Assembly: GCF_019924925.1 (NCBI RefSeq) | Contig: NC_067223.1 | Location: 12,576,502-12,640,501 of the forward strand | Reading direction: 5' to 3' | Origin: Ctenopharyngodon idella | Lineage: Eukaryota; Chordata; Actinopteri; Cypriniformes; Xenocyprididae | DNA: 64,000 bases | Part shown: piece after piece, positions 45,552 to 57,364 of the stretch | Layout: the number at the start of each line of letters is the position of its first letter | Position numbering within the stretch: the stretch's first letter is position 1 | Made by a program: the position numbers and the translations under genes | The notes under the pieces: model-generated | Told to the model about the DNA's origin: nothing | What the model saw: only the letters and a program-made list of their open reading frames with translations | The model's database searches: none

Positions 45552-46425
45552 CTGAGGGGAGGTAGGAGAGGGGTAGCTGGGTCAGATCAGTGGTTGGGAA
45601 TATGGAGAACGAGGGAAATGCATCTGCAAGCACCGACCGGATGGAGACGGCAAGGCCAGTTTATGTGTGAGAGGAGCGATGTCTTAATAAACCGCAAGAA
45701 AACAATCACAAGATCAGACCACATGACAGAGACAGCATGCCACGGGGTGAACGGAGGATCACAATGACCGCAAGCAAAACACACACGAAAAACAAACTAT
45801 AATTTTAGTGCCAAACGGTTATTAGATTAAGTTAGGAGGGGCTCCTCTCTAAGTGCCTATAAACGCTGCCACTGTCAACAACAAACTCGAAACAAAATCC
45901 AAATCCAACACCACATCAAACATATGTAACACAATTTACTTATTAGCAACTGAAAGAGATCACAAGTAAACAACTTCTGTTTGTGTCACTACAATGTACC
46001 TGCACTTCCAGCTAAAGGGAAAACAACTGATCTGTACTAAACCGGGGAACCGAACAGAGGAACTCATCTCACTACCACAGAACTGACAACCATGCAACAT
46101 ACAGGCAGAAACATGCCAGAAAACATCAATCATTCAAACAAGCATAGCTGAGGCACTTCAGAAAGAGACAGCAACAGTGTTTTGACACAGAAAAAGAGGG
46201 AAAGTAAAACAGAAAGAAGAAAAACTTCTGCGCAGTAATTTACCATATTTAAAGTCAGCACAAATGCATACACAACATAATTTACTTCTCTGAAGTGATT
46301 TGTAATGTTTCAGAGTGCAGCAAGATATTATTTAGCAAGATTATATATATAAAATTGTAATTATATAATTGAATTATTTCGTGTTTGCTTCTAGCTTGAT
46401 TTGCTTATATCACATTTGATTGTAC
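45552..46425 (-). other. wnk1: wnk1 intron
   Basis: No exon or repeat boundary recognised. Confidence 0.5.
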
Positions 46426-46572
46426 CTGTGTGGGCTGGGGTCCGGGCTGGACCTGCGTCTGAGAACTGCTCTGAACCACAGTGCTGGGAGGCTGTTGGGG
46501 AGCTTGCTGTTGGGGTAGTGAGACACCTGGTTGGGATGACAGCACCAGAGAGGCCTGTTGTGGAACAGCAGC
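46426..46572 (-). CDS. wnk1: wnk1 glutamine-rich exon
   Basis: 147 bp, phase 0-0, acceptor TTTTAG, donor CAG|GTACAA. Encodes AAVPQQASLVLSSQPGVSLP then QQQAPQQPP and SSSQTQVQPG. Frame-neutral cassette. Confidence 0.85.
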
Positions 46573-47522
46573 CTAAAAGAGAATAAGCATTCTCACATTT
46601 ACTTCACCTATTGATATTAGGCTCAGAGGCTCTATGGGAACACCAAGTCTTAGAAAACAAGTACATTTTAGGATCACATGCAGTCTGGTCTCAACCAACT
46701 CATCCTACCATCCCTATGTGACATAAAGGAAAGTATCAGGTTGAAATTAAGTCTATAGACATAATTTTTAGTTTGTAAAAACAAACAAAACATTTACATG
46801 TTCATTCACAGCAATGCACTTGACATTCAAGTGCATTACTGCAAATTAGATTTTTGTTTTTACAAACCAGAGGACAAAATTATGGTCTGTGGTAATCATC
46901 AACAGCATGTCACAGATGATGTTCACATTGCTAAACCTAGAACATCTTATTTTTTTTATTGATTTTTTTTTTTTTTTTTAAATAACTTACCTTTGGAGAA
47001 CAACTCAACATACACCCACTAAATCTTAATTTAAATTCAATTACTACACTAATTGATCTTGATCTGGGTCTACAAGATGTGATAATACTCACACTGACAA
47101 GCTTCCTTTCCAAGCCTCACAGAACTACTGTATATTTTATTTTATATACCTCATTATGCAATAATAAAAAATGACAAAACTAAAGAGGGCAAGGCAAAGT
47201 GTTCAAAAAGAAAGGTCAGTGAATGTGAGGAAGAGGGAAAAAGAAAAAGAAGCAGAGAGAGAAAGAGAGGAATGGGGTTTTTCTCTACCTGCGAAGGGAG
47301 TGCTTGGACGTAGTAAACTCCATACTATAAGAAACAAATACAACACAGCATAAGAGAAAGCCACCTCTGATGTCCACAGCTTTCACACGCAGGAGAGAAT
47401 CCAGAGAGATTCAAACAAACAAAAATAAAACTCAAAAAGGTTTCTTGGCCAATATTGGAGCTCCATTTATGCTAATGAAAGGGGGGAAGGTGATTCTGAT
47501 TGGTCAGACACATTGATCTTAC
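46573..47522 (-). other. wnk1: wnk1 intron
   Basis: Includes a T/A run near 46949-46980 and purine-rich sequence at 47170-47275 (GAAAAAGAGAGAG type). No exon supported. Confidence 0.5.
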
Positions 47523-47606
47523 CTGTTGAGAAGCAGCGGCAGCTGATGGGGTGCTGCAGGAAACCATAGACACGGCACTTGAAGACTGAGGGATGGGGAC
47601 CTGCAC
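47523..47606 (-). CDS. wnk1: wnk1 84-bp exon
   Basis: Phase 0-0, acceptor TAACAG, donor CAACAG|GTAAGA. Encodes VQVPIPQSSSAVSMVSCSTP then SAAAASQQ. Frame-neutral cassette following the HSN2-type exon. Confidence 0.85.
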
Positions 47607-49185
47607 CTGTTACGAATATGAAGTGGAATATGGGGCCAGGCGAGAAAGTGAGAGAGAAATAGAGAGAGAAAGAGATATGGCAGTGGTGGAGAGATGAAAA
47701 GAAACAAAAAGACAAGTCAAAACATGTTGGTGGCTACAGCAAAAACAAAAAATGACTTTCAAATACTGACTGTTCATACACAAAATGTGAATACTCTGAG
47801 CAATGCAATCAGGTCACCATTCACTTTTTGTGTATGCCTCTCACATCTCACGATTAAACAACAAACAAACACCAGGTGTTAGCCGGGGAGTGAGTAGGCT
47901 TCATGCATGTGACTCTACATGATTCTGTAGCTTGGGTGAATGTTATATTAAAAAAAAATAAAAATAAAAAAGCACAGGGAAGCACGTGGAGTTGTTTGTA
48001 TAACCAAGGAAGCGTCTCATAAAATAGACCTGACCACTAACATGGCTCGATTTGACCACCTTCCCCTCCACACAGAGAGTTTCAACAGAAGCAACCCTTA
48101 GAAAGCTACAAGTATACTTGTCCTTCAATTTCTCTTCTACAAGGTACAGACAAGTATAGTTGCTCCAGACGTAGATCACCTTACCTTGGCATTACACTGA
48201 AACATTTATTCATTATTAGCAAGAGGCTTAGAGAGCAGCAGGAAATAAGGAGCCTTGGTAGATAAGAGGATGAAAATAACAGTGGATAAAAGATAAAGTG
48301 AGGTAGAAAATATGGGACTGCAGAACGACATTGATAATGCCAGCCTTCTAAGGGTTAAAAGATGACTTCTCAGCTTATGAAGTTAAATGTCCTAAAAGTA
48401 GCCAACAAATGTTGGGCTCTTGTGCAGGTAGTTCTTTACTGAGGCTGTATCACGAGCGGTTTCCTCGACAAAGACAAAATTGAAAATCAAAAGTCACTGA
48501 GAACTGTTTTAACCATTTCCAGCCAACTATAATGTAGCAGCAGATCTAAAAAGCAGCTGTTAGGGTAAAGTACAACAAAAAAACCCATGATTTTTTGTAA
48601 GAAACATTAAAAGCAAGATTAGAGGTACCTTAAAGAGTCAAGCAAACCTGTCTAAACCCCCTGTTTGTGTTGTATGTGTCTGTGTGTTTGGTCATACAAA
48701 TCCTCCATTCAAGCCTCTTTGTACAATATCTTCCAATCCTTCAAAAACAGATATTTTCCACTACTTGATGTTGGTCTTTATCATTAAATTAAATTGAAAG
48801 AGGCAAACAAACTTTCAGATTTGTATGTCATGTACAGATGTGTAGTTTTACATGATATCTGTACAAACACACGTATCATATACACCATTATATGAACATA
48901 CACACAAAATAATACTTACAACAGGCATCTAAAATGAAAATCAATGGACATAAAACAAATCATACTGTCTAATGGAAGATACAGAAATATCTTAGCACAA
49001 GGGGATTTAAAAAGCAGGTTTATGCATTTTTTTTGCCCAATGCACCTTGTGAACCTTTTTGAGCCCTAAATTATGGCTGGAGAGGGTTAAAACCACAACC
49101 ACGGGACAAAAAAAAAAATCAGGTAACTGAGATAGAGACAGGGAGGGCTTGGGAGAGGTGGACGAGAACGAGTATTTCTAGGTAC
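47607..49185 (-). other. wnk1: wnk1 intron
   Basis: No additional exon could be supported, though small phase 0 cassettes here would be easy to miss. Confidence 0.45.
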
Positions 49186-50484
49186 CAAGGTAGCTCCCTG
49201 ATGGGACAAGGCAGGCTCGTGGTATGCGATGTCCTGTGGAAGGGATGGTTGACGGGCCCAGGTACTGTGCAGAGCACTGATGTGTGAAGATGGAATGGTG
49301 GACGATTCAGAGGGTGGAACAAACAGAAACATCGGTTGACTGGGTGGGTGTCCGTCACTGACATTGCTCCCTCCGTCTGTTTTGTAGTAAGAAGTTTGTG
49401 GGATGGATTGAGCTGCAGAACAGTCTTGATGTTGGTACAATGGATGAGGCGGAGGTGAGTGGAACTCCCCAGCATCGGAGGAGGTCATGGAGTCACTTGA
49501 AGGCTCAGGACTGAGCTCTTTATGTCCATGGAGAAGCAGGCTGCCTGGGGGAAGGGGCAGCTCCGGGCTCACATAGCTGTACAGTTCTTCGGTGACGGGC
49601 TGCAGTCGACCGCACAAGCCCGGGTTGCCAGTCGCTTCCTCCAGGTTAAGGTCCATTGAGCCCCGACGGGCTCGGTAGAGTCTGGATGCCAGCATGGCTG
49701 GGTCTGCCTGCAGGTTGTGCATGTGGAATTCAAAGGCGGTGCTTGGTTCGGATGTATGAGCCAGCACGGGTGGTGCAGAATGGGGAAACGAGTGGGGCTG
49801 ATAGCCTGGATCTGCAGGTGCGGTTTGCTGGGGAGCAGAGGTGGAGCTAGACACAGTCATGGTAGGTAGTTGCGGGATGGGGCTGTGGGTCAAGCGCATG
49901 TGGCTTTGGACATGAGGGTGTAGGTAAGCTGGTCCAGGCTGTGATTGAGTCTCATAGGCCAAGCTGGCGGCAGCAGCAGCAACTTGCATTTGCTGATGGA
50001 AACTGATTTGGCTTATCTGATGTGCAGTCATAGGGTAGCCACCGTAGGCCATGGCTTCAAGATGGTCCATTAATGCAGCCTGGTTGAGGCTGAGTCTGCG
50101 TACAGTTTCCTCTTGCTCGGCCCTCATATCCTTATATCCGTATAGCGACTCCGCCGGGGGCTGTAGGTGAAGTGGCTCAGCCAACCTTTGAGCTGCTATC
50201 CCAGGCATCATGAACAGGGAGGGTTCGACGCCGGCACCCAGGGCCTCCACGCCAGAGAACGGGTGCAGGCTGCTGCCGTAGCTACGGTGGTAGGCGGGCT
50301 GGAAGTGACGCGTGTGGGCCTCCAGGATGGAGGTGCTCTTGCGCCGCTGCACGTTGAAAGCTTTAGGCGGGCAAGATGGCGGAGGGGAGAATGAGACGGG
50401 CCGTTCCGGGATGGTGGGGAAAAAGAGCGGGGGCTCGACCAGACCCGAGCCTCCTCCACCGTACGGCTGACTCACTGATTGCGG
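49186..50484 (-). CDS. wnk1: wnk1 HSN2-type exon
   Basis: 1,299 bp = 433 codons, phase 0-0, acceptor CACTGCAG, donor TTG|GTACCT. Encodes LFFPTIPERPVSFSPPPSCP then RRKSTSILEAHTRHFQP, FEFHMHNLQADP and LQPVTEELYSYVSPE. These match the exon of mammalian WNK1 known as HSN2, which is included mainly in nervous tissue and mutated in hereditary sensory and autonomic neuropathy type II. Its length is close to the mammalian exon. The donor is inferred; the frame stays open about 30 codons further. Confidence 0.92.
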
Positions 50485-51399
50485 CTGCAGTGACAATAAC
50501 ATACAGCATCTTTGTGAGGAAGTAGAAAAAGCAGCATCACAAAATTCACAAAGCAAGAGGAAAAACAGAAAGAGAGAGAGAAAATAAAAAGATAAACAAG
50601 TGAAAAAACAGCAGATAATATTCATCCCATCAGGCAAAGATGTCTCAATGACAATAGAATAAATCAAGAGATGTTTAAACGCTAAATGAGGTGTAGAAAC
50701 ATGACAGAGACAGATTTTCAATTAAATACAGATGCTTTACAGGCTGTGGGGCCTAGGAACCATTTTTAATGATTGCAGTTCACGCCAATCTGTATTTAAT
50801 GTGAGCACAGGGTTCAAGCGGAGTGGGCCAGGCTAACGCGGGTATCTGAAAGAGATTTTAATGTCACCTGTAGTCAATAAAATGCAACCCTAAACATTTA
50901 ACTTACAAGAAGAGATATAAATAAGCTATTTACCCTTGTGATTCTTTACACAGCGGCTAATTTGTGAAATTGCATTATGCATAACACACAACTTTTTGCT
51001 AGCTTAGTAGTAACATTCCTAAGTGGCTAACATTAACTGATTTGGGACTAGGCAATTTGAAATACGGCAGCTATGTGCTTTAAGTCCAATAATAGTTTTA
51101 ACAGCGTGATAGAGCTTGGCACTATGAGATCGTTGGGTTTAAATTCAATGTTCTTGGATTCTGAATAACACACTTTGATTTAATAATGTAGCAAGGTGCC
51201 ATTTACATTTTTAGATCACACATTTGTTGATTCTTTTGCTATTATGGATGTAAATATTTGGCATAACCAAAATTAAATTCTACTGCATCAATCTGGATTA
51301 CATTCTTATTGGCACCAGATTATTCTTTACAGATACCCAGGTTTTACCCAAGTCCAGCTCAGCGGGAGAATCCTGGTTCACTGGGAGACACTAACATAC
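50485..51399 (-). other. wnk1: wnk1 intron
   Basis: No other feature recognised. Confidence 0.5.
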
Positions 51400-51663
51400 A
51401 GGACTGGCAAAGATTGCTGGGAGGCTGGCACGGCGACGGGGTGGGGCCGAGTGAAGGGGCAGGACGCTCTCCAGTGCTTTAGACAGTCGGCCTGCAAACG
51501 TCTCCCCATCTGGCCTCCCCAGCCGGGGTGAGAGTGGGGCTGATGCAACTGGAGGAGGGGTGGAAGGTGGCTTGGGAGGGCACGATAGAGCAGAGGTGGT
51601 AGAAAAGCAGGGCACGCAAACAGACATGCTACGACCACGACGACGGGGGAGAGGTGGAGGAGG
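51400..51663 (-). CDS. wnk1: wnk1 exon with RGRSMSVCVP block
   Basis: 264 bp, phase 0-0. Encodes PRRRGRSMSVCVPCF, then a proline-rich stretch, then DGETFAGRLSKALESVLPLH, all matching the WNK1 RGRSMSVCVP...ETFAEKLSKALESVLPMH exon that precedes HSN2. Acceptor TCTCCAG, donor CCT|GTATGT. Confidence 0.95.
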
Positions 51664-54283
51664 CTGGAGACGAAGGAGGGGAATTGTCTATTAACCATAA
51701 TGGAACACAAATGACACATAAAGAACAAAAGCCAAATAACCAAAAGGAAACTATAAAGAAACATTTGATACAAGATTAAATATTAACATTGCATTCTAAG
51801 ATGATAGAAAGAAAAAGAAAAGGTTGATCTACAGTAAATCTTGACCTATAAAGGTTACATGTTGAAATCTAATATCTGCTGACGAGTCAGACAAAAAGAA
51901 TAAGCTTGGTTCAATTGATGATTCATGATGTTTCAAACGCGAAAAATAGTTTTACAATGACCAACACGTTATCAGAAACCTTTATGCTATGAAATGATTG
52001 CATGTGACAGAATACCAAAACCTGATTCATGAATCATGAATTGCGAGCAGATTTTGTTGCAGATTGTGAGATTAAAGTAATACTTTTCTAACTTGATCTG
52101 AAATTAATCAAGTTGCACATTGTTACACAGAAAATTGGTGTGTTAATGACCGGAAAATATATTTTGGGTAAGAATAAACCACTAAAGAAATGGCACTAAA
52201 AATGACATTGCTTAAGCAGCATTCAGACTCCAAGAAATCTACAGCACAGAAAGTCTACTATGTAGATACAAACTTCATGTTTGTAATGCATGTTAGCAAA
52301 GTCCATGAAAACATCAATCCTCTGAGATTTTTTATGATAATCAACAGCATAAACAGCATGTAGAGGATATGTACAGTAAAAACAAAGACCACAAACAGCA
52401 CACATTGTGTATAAAAACAAAAAGAACAAAAATAAATGTAAAACAGCAGTCATCAGTGCTGTGCAGACTTCTGATATCACTGAGTCGTAACAATTAAGCA
52501 TTTCAAGTCAGGTCAGATGAGACTATTTATTTATAAAACCACTGTTATAAAATAAATCATTAGAAGTCATATTTAGAGAGATAAAGGTGTGTGCTTATGA
52601 CTAAAGTGTTTCAGGCTCTATGGAAAATGATGCAAATTAATTCAAAATTAATGAGTGAGAAGAGATGAGAAACTTAAAACAAACTCAAAGTCCCTGAGAA
52701 AGAGCTGGACAGTGCCATCTATGTGTGCCGTGACACTGAACTGATCATGGTTTAAGTGCCCAGGATGTCAGGACAACATACAGCTTGGCACTAAAGAGAA
52801 ACAAGCAGTGATGGAGGCCTGCCAGTCTGCACAGCATGATATACTGCTACATGACACTGCCTTTTTGGGAGGAACCAAAAATACTGACATGAAAAACAAA
52901 TAAGGTAAAGTAACCCAAAGAATGTACTGTATGTAAAATGCATAGTGGATGAAGAGGGAGTGGCAGCTCAAATACACGTGGGAAGTGGAAATTTAGAAAC
53001 AAAAGTGAGAGAGAGACAGAACTGAGAGCAGGCTGTATGAAAAGAATCAAATCCATTTAGAGGGTAGACGTTATGACTTTGCTTTCCATTCCCATGCATC
53101 ATTCATTTAGTGTCTGATAATAACAAACCATCATCAAACTCCAAATACATGCAACCACAAAGAAATCATATTCAAAAGTCAAACAACAACATTGATTCAT
53201 GACTCATTTGTTACTCAATCACAGCTACATGAAGTTCAACTTTGTATTGCTTCATTAGCTTACCTTTGCACAGGATGAAAAATTATGGAAACTGATGCAG
53301 ACATTAGAACTTAATAGACTGAAGACAAACATGTGGCCACATGATTCTGAATTAACCAGTCAATAATAAGGCCAAGCACACACTACAATATAGAAACATG
53401 TTTTCCTGAGCGCATTAAAGACTCAGTTTCTTGTTTTTCATCGTGTTGTCGATGTTATTGTGCTTTTATTTATCATTTATATCTTTAAACATGCTCTTCT
53501 AATTTTAAGCCTGATATACTATTCATTCATATTCATTTTTGTATACTTTTATTATATATTTCTAATCTTTATTTCTCTATTTAAATGTTTATTTAAATTT
53601 TCTATTCAAACATTAACAAATATTCTGTAACAACCAGAGAAAAGCAGAGACCATTTTGAAATATTAAAATGCTACAAAAAACATAAATCAAACTGATATA
53701 AACAATATTTATATTTTTCCCTTTAATAAATATTGTTTTTATCAAATAAAATAGAATTCTTGAAGCTTCAGGAATAGCAAAATTGATTGTTTAATTAATT
53801 TAATATATTAATACTCAGCTTATGTTAATAAATAATGTTTGAAAACAAGCAGCTTTGTCATAATTACAGCAGAAATACCAAAAATGTCTTTCAATATGAA
53901 AAAAAAAAAAAAAAAAAAAAAATCCTTTGAATATTGTGTTGGACAATGGGTGGCCTTCGGATCAAAAAGGTTGAGAACCACTAGTTTAGGCCCAATTTCA
54001 ATGCTGCTTTGACTTTCCCTGCATCTACTGAGAATATAAAACCCACTTCAACGGCTTTGTGCATCAGTGAATTTTCTGAGAAGTCTTGTGGTGTACTGAT
54101 CACTGTTTTGGTTGGAAAATTGCTACTGGAATATTGTAACATAATAAGTGTGGAATTCATCAGTAGGTGGCAGCTTCATAAAATGGCCCCATAGGAGCAG
54201 ATTAAGGATGCAAATAAGTGACCTGTTGTGATTTCAGTTAGGTGGTGAGTTTTTGACCTGGCCCTTCATCTTCTGTGACTTAC
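51664..54283 (-). other. wnk1: wnk1 intron of about 2.6 kb
   Basis: No exon supported. A poly-A run lies at about 53899-53921. Confidence 0.5.
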
Positions 54284-54478
54284 CATGGGCTGCTGGGGGT
54301 ATGCGGTGTGCTGTTGGGGAGCTTGAGAGCTGGGAGGGTAGGCGCCCTGTCCAGGCACCTGCTGCTGTTGCGACGTTGCAGGAGAACTATACGACATGCT
54401 TAGCTGGCTGAGGTGAGGTTCTGAGAACACGGATGAACCCTGACCACTCTCAAGCGTCCCGTCAGCCGCTGGGAAAAG
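54284..54478 (-). CDS. wnk1: wnk1 glutamine/serine-rich exon
   Basis: The exon proper begins at 54468 (acceptor TTCCCAG) and ends at 54284 (ATG|GTAAGT), 185 bp. The upper coordinate given here includes ten acceptor-side bases and should be read as 54468. Encodes DGTLESGQGSSVFSEPHLSQ, then SMSYSSPATSQQQQVPGQG. It directly follows the autoinhibitory region. Confidence 0.9.
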
Positions 54479-54546
54479 ATGAGACATTCATCATTAAATG
54501 GGAATGACAGTTAAATCAATCCAGATGGGTTGTGTCTAACACTTAC

Positions 54547-54859
54547 AGGTCATTCCACTTTGCATGTACTGAAGCTGCTGGTCTGCATCAAGCTCCTCAC
54601 ACTCAGGCTGGACAAGGCCAGGAGTTGGAGGCTGGGAACTGCACTGACTCTGTACAGAACCTTGGGTTCCTTGAGAGCCGACCACGTTCTTCAACGACTC
54701 GTTGGACACCTGCTTCTGCTCTTCCTCTTGCTTGCGTTTCTCTTGCTCTGCTCGCACCTGCTGCCGTTGCTCTCGTTTGCGGCAGATCAGAGACACACGG
54801 TCCCTGATGGCCTTGGCCATGGTTTTGTGGTCGCCCTCGCAAACATAGCCCGACTCAAC
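54547..54859 (-). CDS. wnk1: wnk1 exon, end of autoinhibitory domain and coiled coil
   Basis: 313 bp, phase 0 in, phase 1 out. VESGYVCEGDHKTMAKAIRD then RVSLICRKREQRQQ completes the PF2/CCT-like-1 domain. A Gln/Glu/Lys-rich helix follows (REQRQQVRAEQEKRKQEEEQ). Conserved throughout WNK kinases. Confidence 0.97.
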
Positions 54860-54932
54860 CTGCATTGCAATACAGCATATGTTACCATCTCTGTGTGCAA
54901 CCTCAGATTCAGAGACTCATTGATAAACCCAC

Positions 54933-55152
54933 CATTTCCTGAGCCACATCTTCTGGGACGTCACGCTGGAGGTCGAAGGAGAACTCAATGGCTTCATTGT
55001 CTTTGTATTTGCCTTTCAGTTTTTTGACATCTTCAATGCGCAACCAGAGCTTGATGGCGATCATCTCCCCATCGTCTTCCTCAGCCAGCTCCACCCGCAC
55101 CCCAGTCTCCTCCTGGAAGAAGGCATGGTTCAGAAGGTCCTTGATGGCGTAT
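54933..55152 (-). CDS. wnk1: wnk1 exon, kinase end and PF2 domain
   Basis: 220 bp. YAIKDLLNHAFFQEETGVRV finishes the kinase C-lobe, and ELAEEDDGEMIAIKLWLRIE then KYKDNEAIEFSFDLQRDVPE forms the core of the PF2/CCT-like autoinhibitory domain. In the family this domain binds RFxV peptides and restrains kinase activity. Confidence 0.97.
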
Positions 55153-57275
55153 CTGTTAAGGAAGAGGCAAAATTCACATTACAAGGAAACAAGTCAAAAG
55201 ACGTTAAAAAGGACCTACAGGTATTATCCCCCTTTTCACAAGATGTAATATAAGTCTCTGGTGTCCCCAGAGCGTGCCTGTGAAGTTTCAGCTCAAAATA
55301 CCCCACAGATCATTTATTATAGCTTGTCAAATTTGCCCCTATTTGGGTGTGAGCAAAAACACACCATTTTTGTGTGTTTCCCTTTAAATGCAAATGAGCT
55401 ACTGCTTCTGGACGCTTTCCAAAAGAGGAAAAAGCTTCAACAGCTCTCGTTTCGGTTTCTCAACAACAACAAAGCTGGAGAATCTCACGCAGCCAAAATG
55501 AGGATTGTCAGTAACGTTGTTCAGCCTTACATTGTTCAAACCGGAGTCGGACACTGACAACTGGACGTATCTGAATGGTTAGTGGATAAATTTATGTAGT
55601 TGCTGTGGAGTTGATTCAACTTATCCAGCGTTGAATTGACCCTCGTTTGTGAAGCAGTCCGGCATAAAATGAATGCATGGCAACACTCTACTCTAACAAC
55701 TCTTCCTCTTCTCTAAAATAGCCCAACATGGCCTCACACCCTTTGTTGCGTGTTCCCGGGGCAGGGTTTATATAAATGTTGGGGTTTCTGAAGTCACCAA
55801 CCTGGGAAGAAGCTCGTTGTAGTCCCTACCAGCTGTTTGTTGTAGTCCTTAAAAAGTGATTTCTGTAAAAGAAAATATCTATCTTCCTTTGCATTGAACT
55901 TTGAGCACCGTAACTTTGCAGATGTTGTTTATGCTCAAACAGCAACATTACACACTAACTAAAGTTAAAAAGTTAAATCATAATCAAGGACCCCTTTAAA
56001 TAAGGACAGCCGATCAATAAAATAAACAAAAGCAGAAGTACATGGCTGACAAAGATTAGCCAATCAAACTGATTTAGAGGCACAAGGTGGAACATTGGGG
56101 TTTTCCAGGATGGAGTAATAAGAGTTACTGAATGGGATTGATTCAGGGTAAGTGAAGCCAAGCAAAATAAATTTGAAATATTGACGACCTAAGGCCTTGA
56201 ATTTGATTGTATCATGATCAAATTGACCTTTATTGGGTTTCAGAACTTTCCAGACTTTCCACATAAGTGAAGTTTGATAACTTGGTGCCATTCTATGGTG
56301 ATGTCGCATGAATTTCATTCCATCATTCCCAGTTGTGTCGTGATAATATTCTATGTAACATTCTATCCTGTTGCATTTGATTCTATTTAATAAACTCATT
56401 GTCTATTCACAACTCAACAACTCATCACCTAAAAAACAGGAGACATAAGAGGGAATCTATGAATATTTAACATGGACTCTGAATAAGATTAGCACAGACC
56501 AACAAAATAAACCACCGGGGAAGCATGTACAGAAAATGCACAACTACTGTACATTTAAAAAGAGCTGATGCATGTCACCTGCATGGAATGATAGATATAA
56601 GGGTAAAAAGATAAGATTGCACAGTCTTTTTACTAAGACAGACCTTTCACACTGGAGAGAAAAAAAAAGCTCAGTTGATCAGCTGGATATAGTAGACATC
56701 AGCTTTTCCAGTGCTTCATCAGCAGAACATCAGTCGTCGTCTCAGCTTACGCTCGACATGCTTTTTGTGATTTTCCATTAAATTGTTTTATGCATTTAAG
56801 CAAAACAGAACGTCAGCTTTATGACTTTCCACAAATAATTAGGAAAAGTACTTCAAATGGTGATCAAGGTCATTAAAAATAAATTTGAGCTAATATATAA
56901 ATACAAAATGACTTGGAGGTTTAGGTAGTTGCTCTAAAAAGGACTTTAAAAGTAGGCAGTCTGGTTAGGGCTTATGTTTTTGCTGTGGCGTGAGGACATA
57001 GCGCACTCTTCGCTGGCTTGGCGTGATCACGGATCTGTTTCACTGAGTGGCTTGTTGCTGGAATATCTCCAAAACAGCTTGTGGGAATCCGTTTATCTGC
57101 TGCTACTGTGCACATTCCACACAGAGGACCATGCGCCCAGACAGAGGATGCAATATACCCTCACGTCAGCACGATGCGGGCAGACTCATGGCACACGTCG
57201 CTGAGAACTGAGGTATGACTAGATAAATGAGTTCTGTGAATACAGCGTGGGCGTGTGTAGTAGGCACAGCCTTAC
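55153..57275 (-). other. wnk1: wnk1 intron with repeat at its 3' side
   Basis: About 55205-55990 looks like a dispersed DNA element (internal phrase CCTTTAAATGCAAATGAGCT); boundaries are not certain. No exon supported. Confidence 0.45.
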
Positions 57276-57364
57276 CTTTCATCTTTGTTTTGCCGAATAC
57301 ATCCTTCAATGATCTCTTTCACCTCTGGAATGGCTACCTTGTCGAAACTGCCAGGTTTAACTCC
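57276..57364 (-). CDS. wnk1: wnk1 kinase-domain exon (subdomain XI region)
   Basis: 89 bp. GVKPGSFDKVAIPEVKEIIE then GCIRQNKDER, matching the WNK kinase C-lobe. Phases fit both sides; donor AAAG|GTAAGG. Confidence 0.97.
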
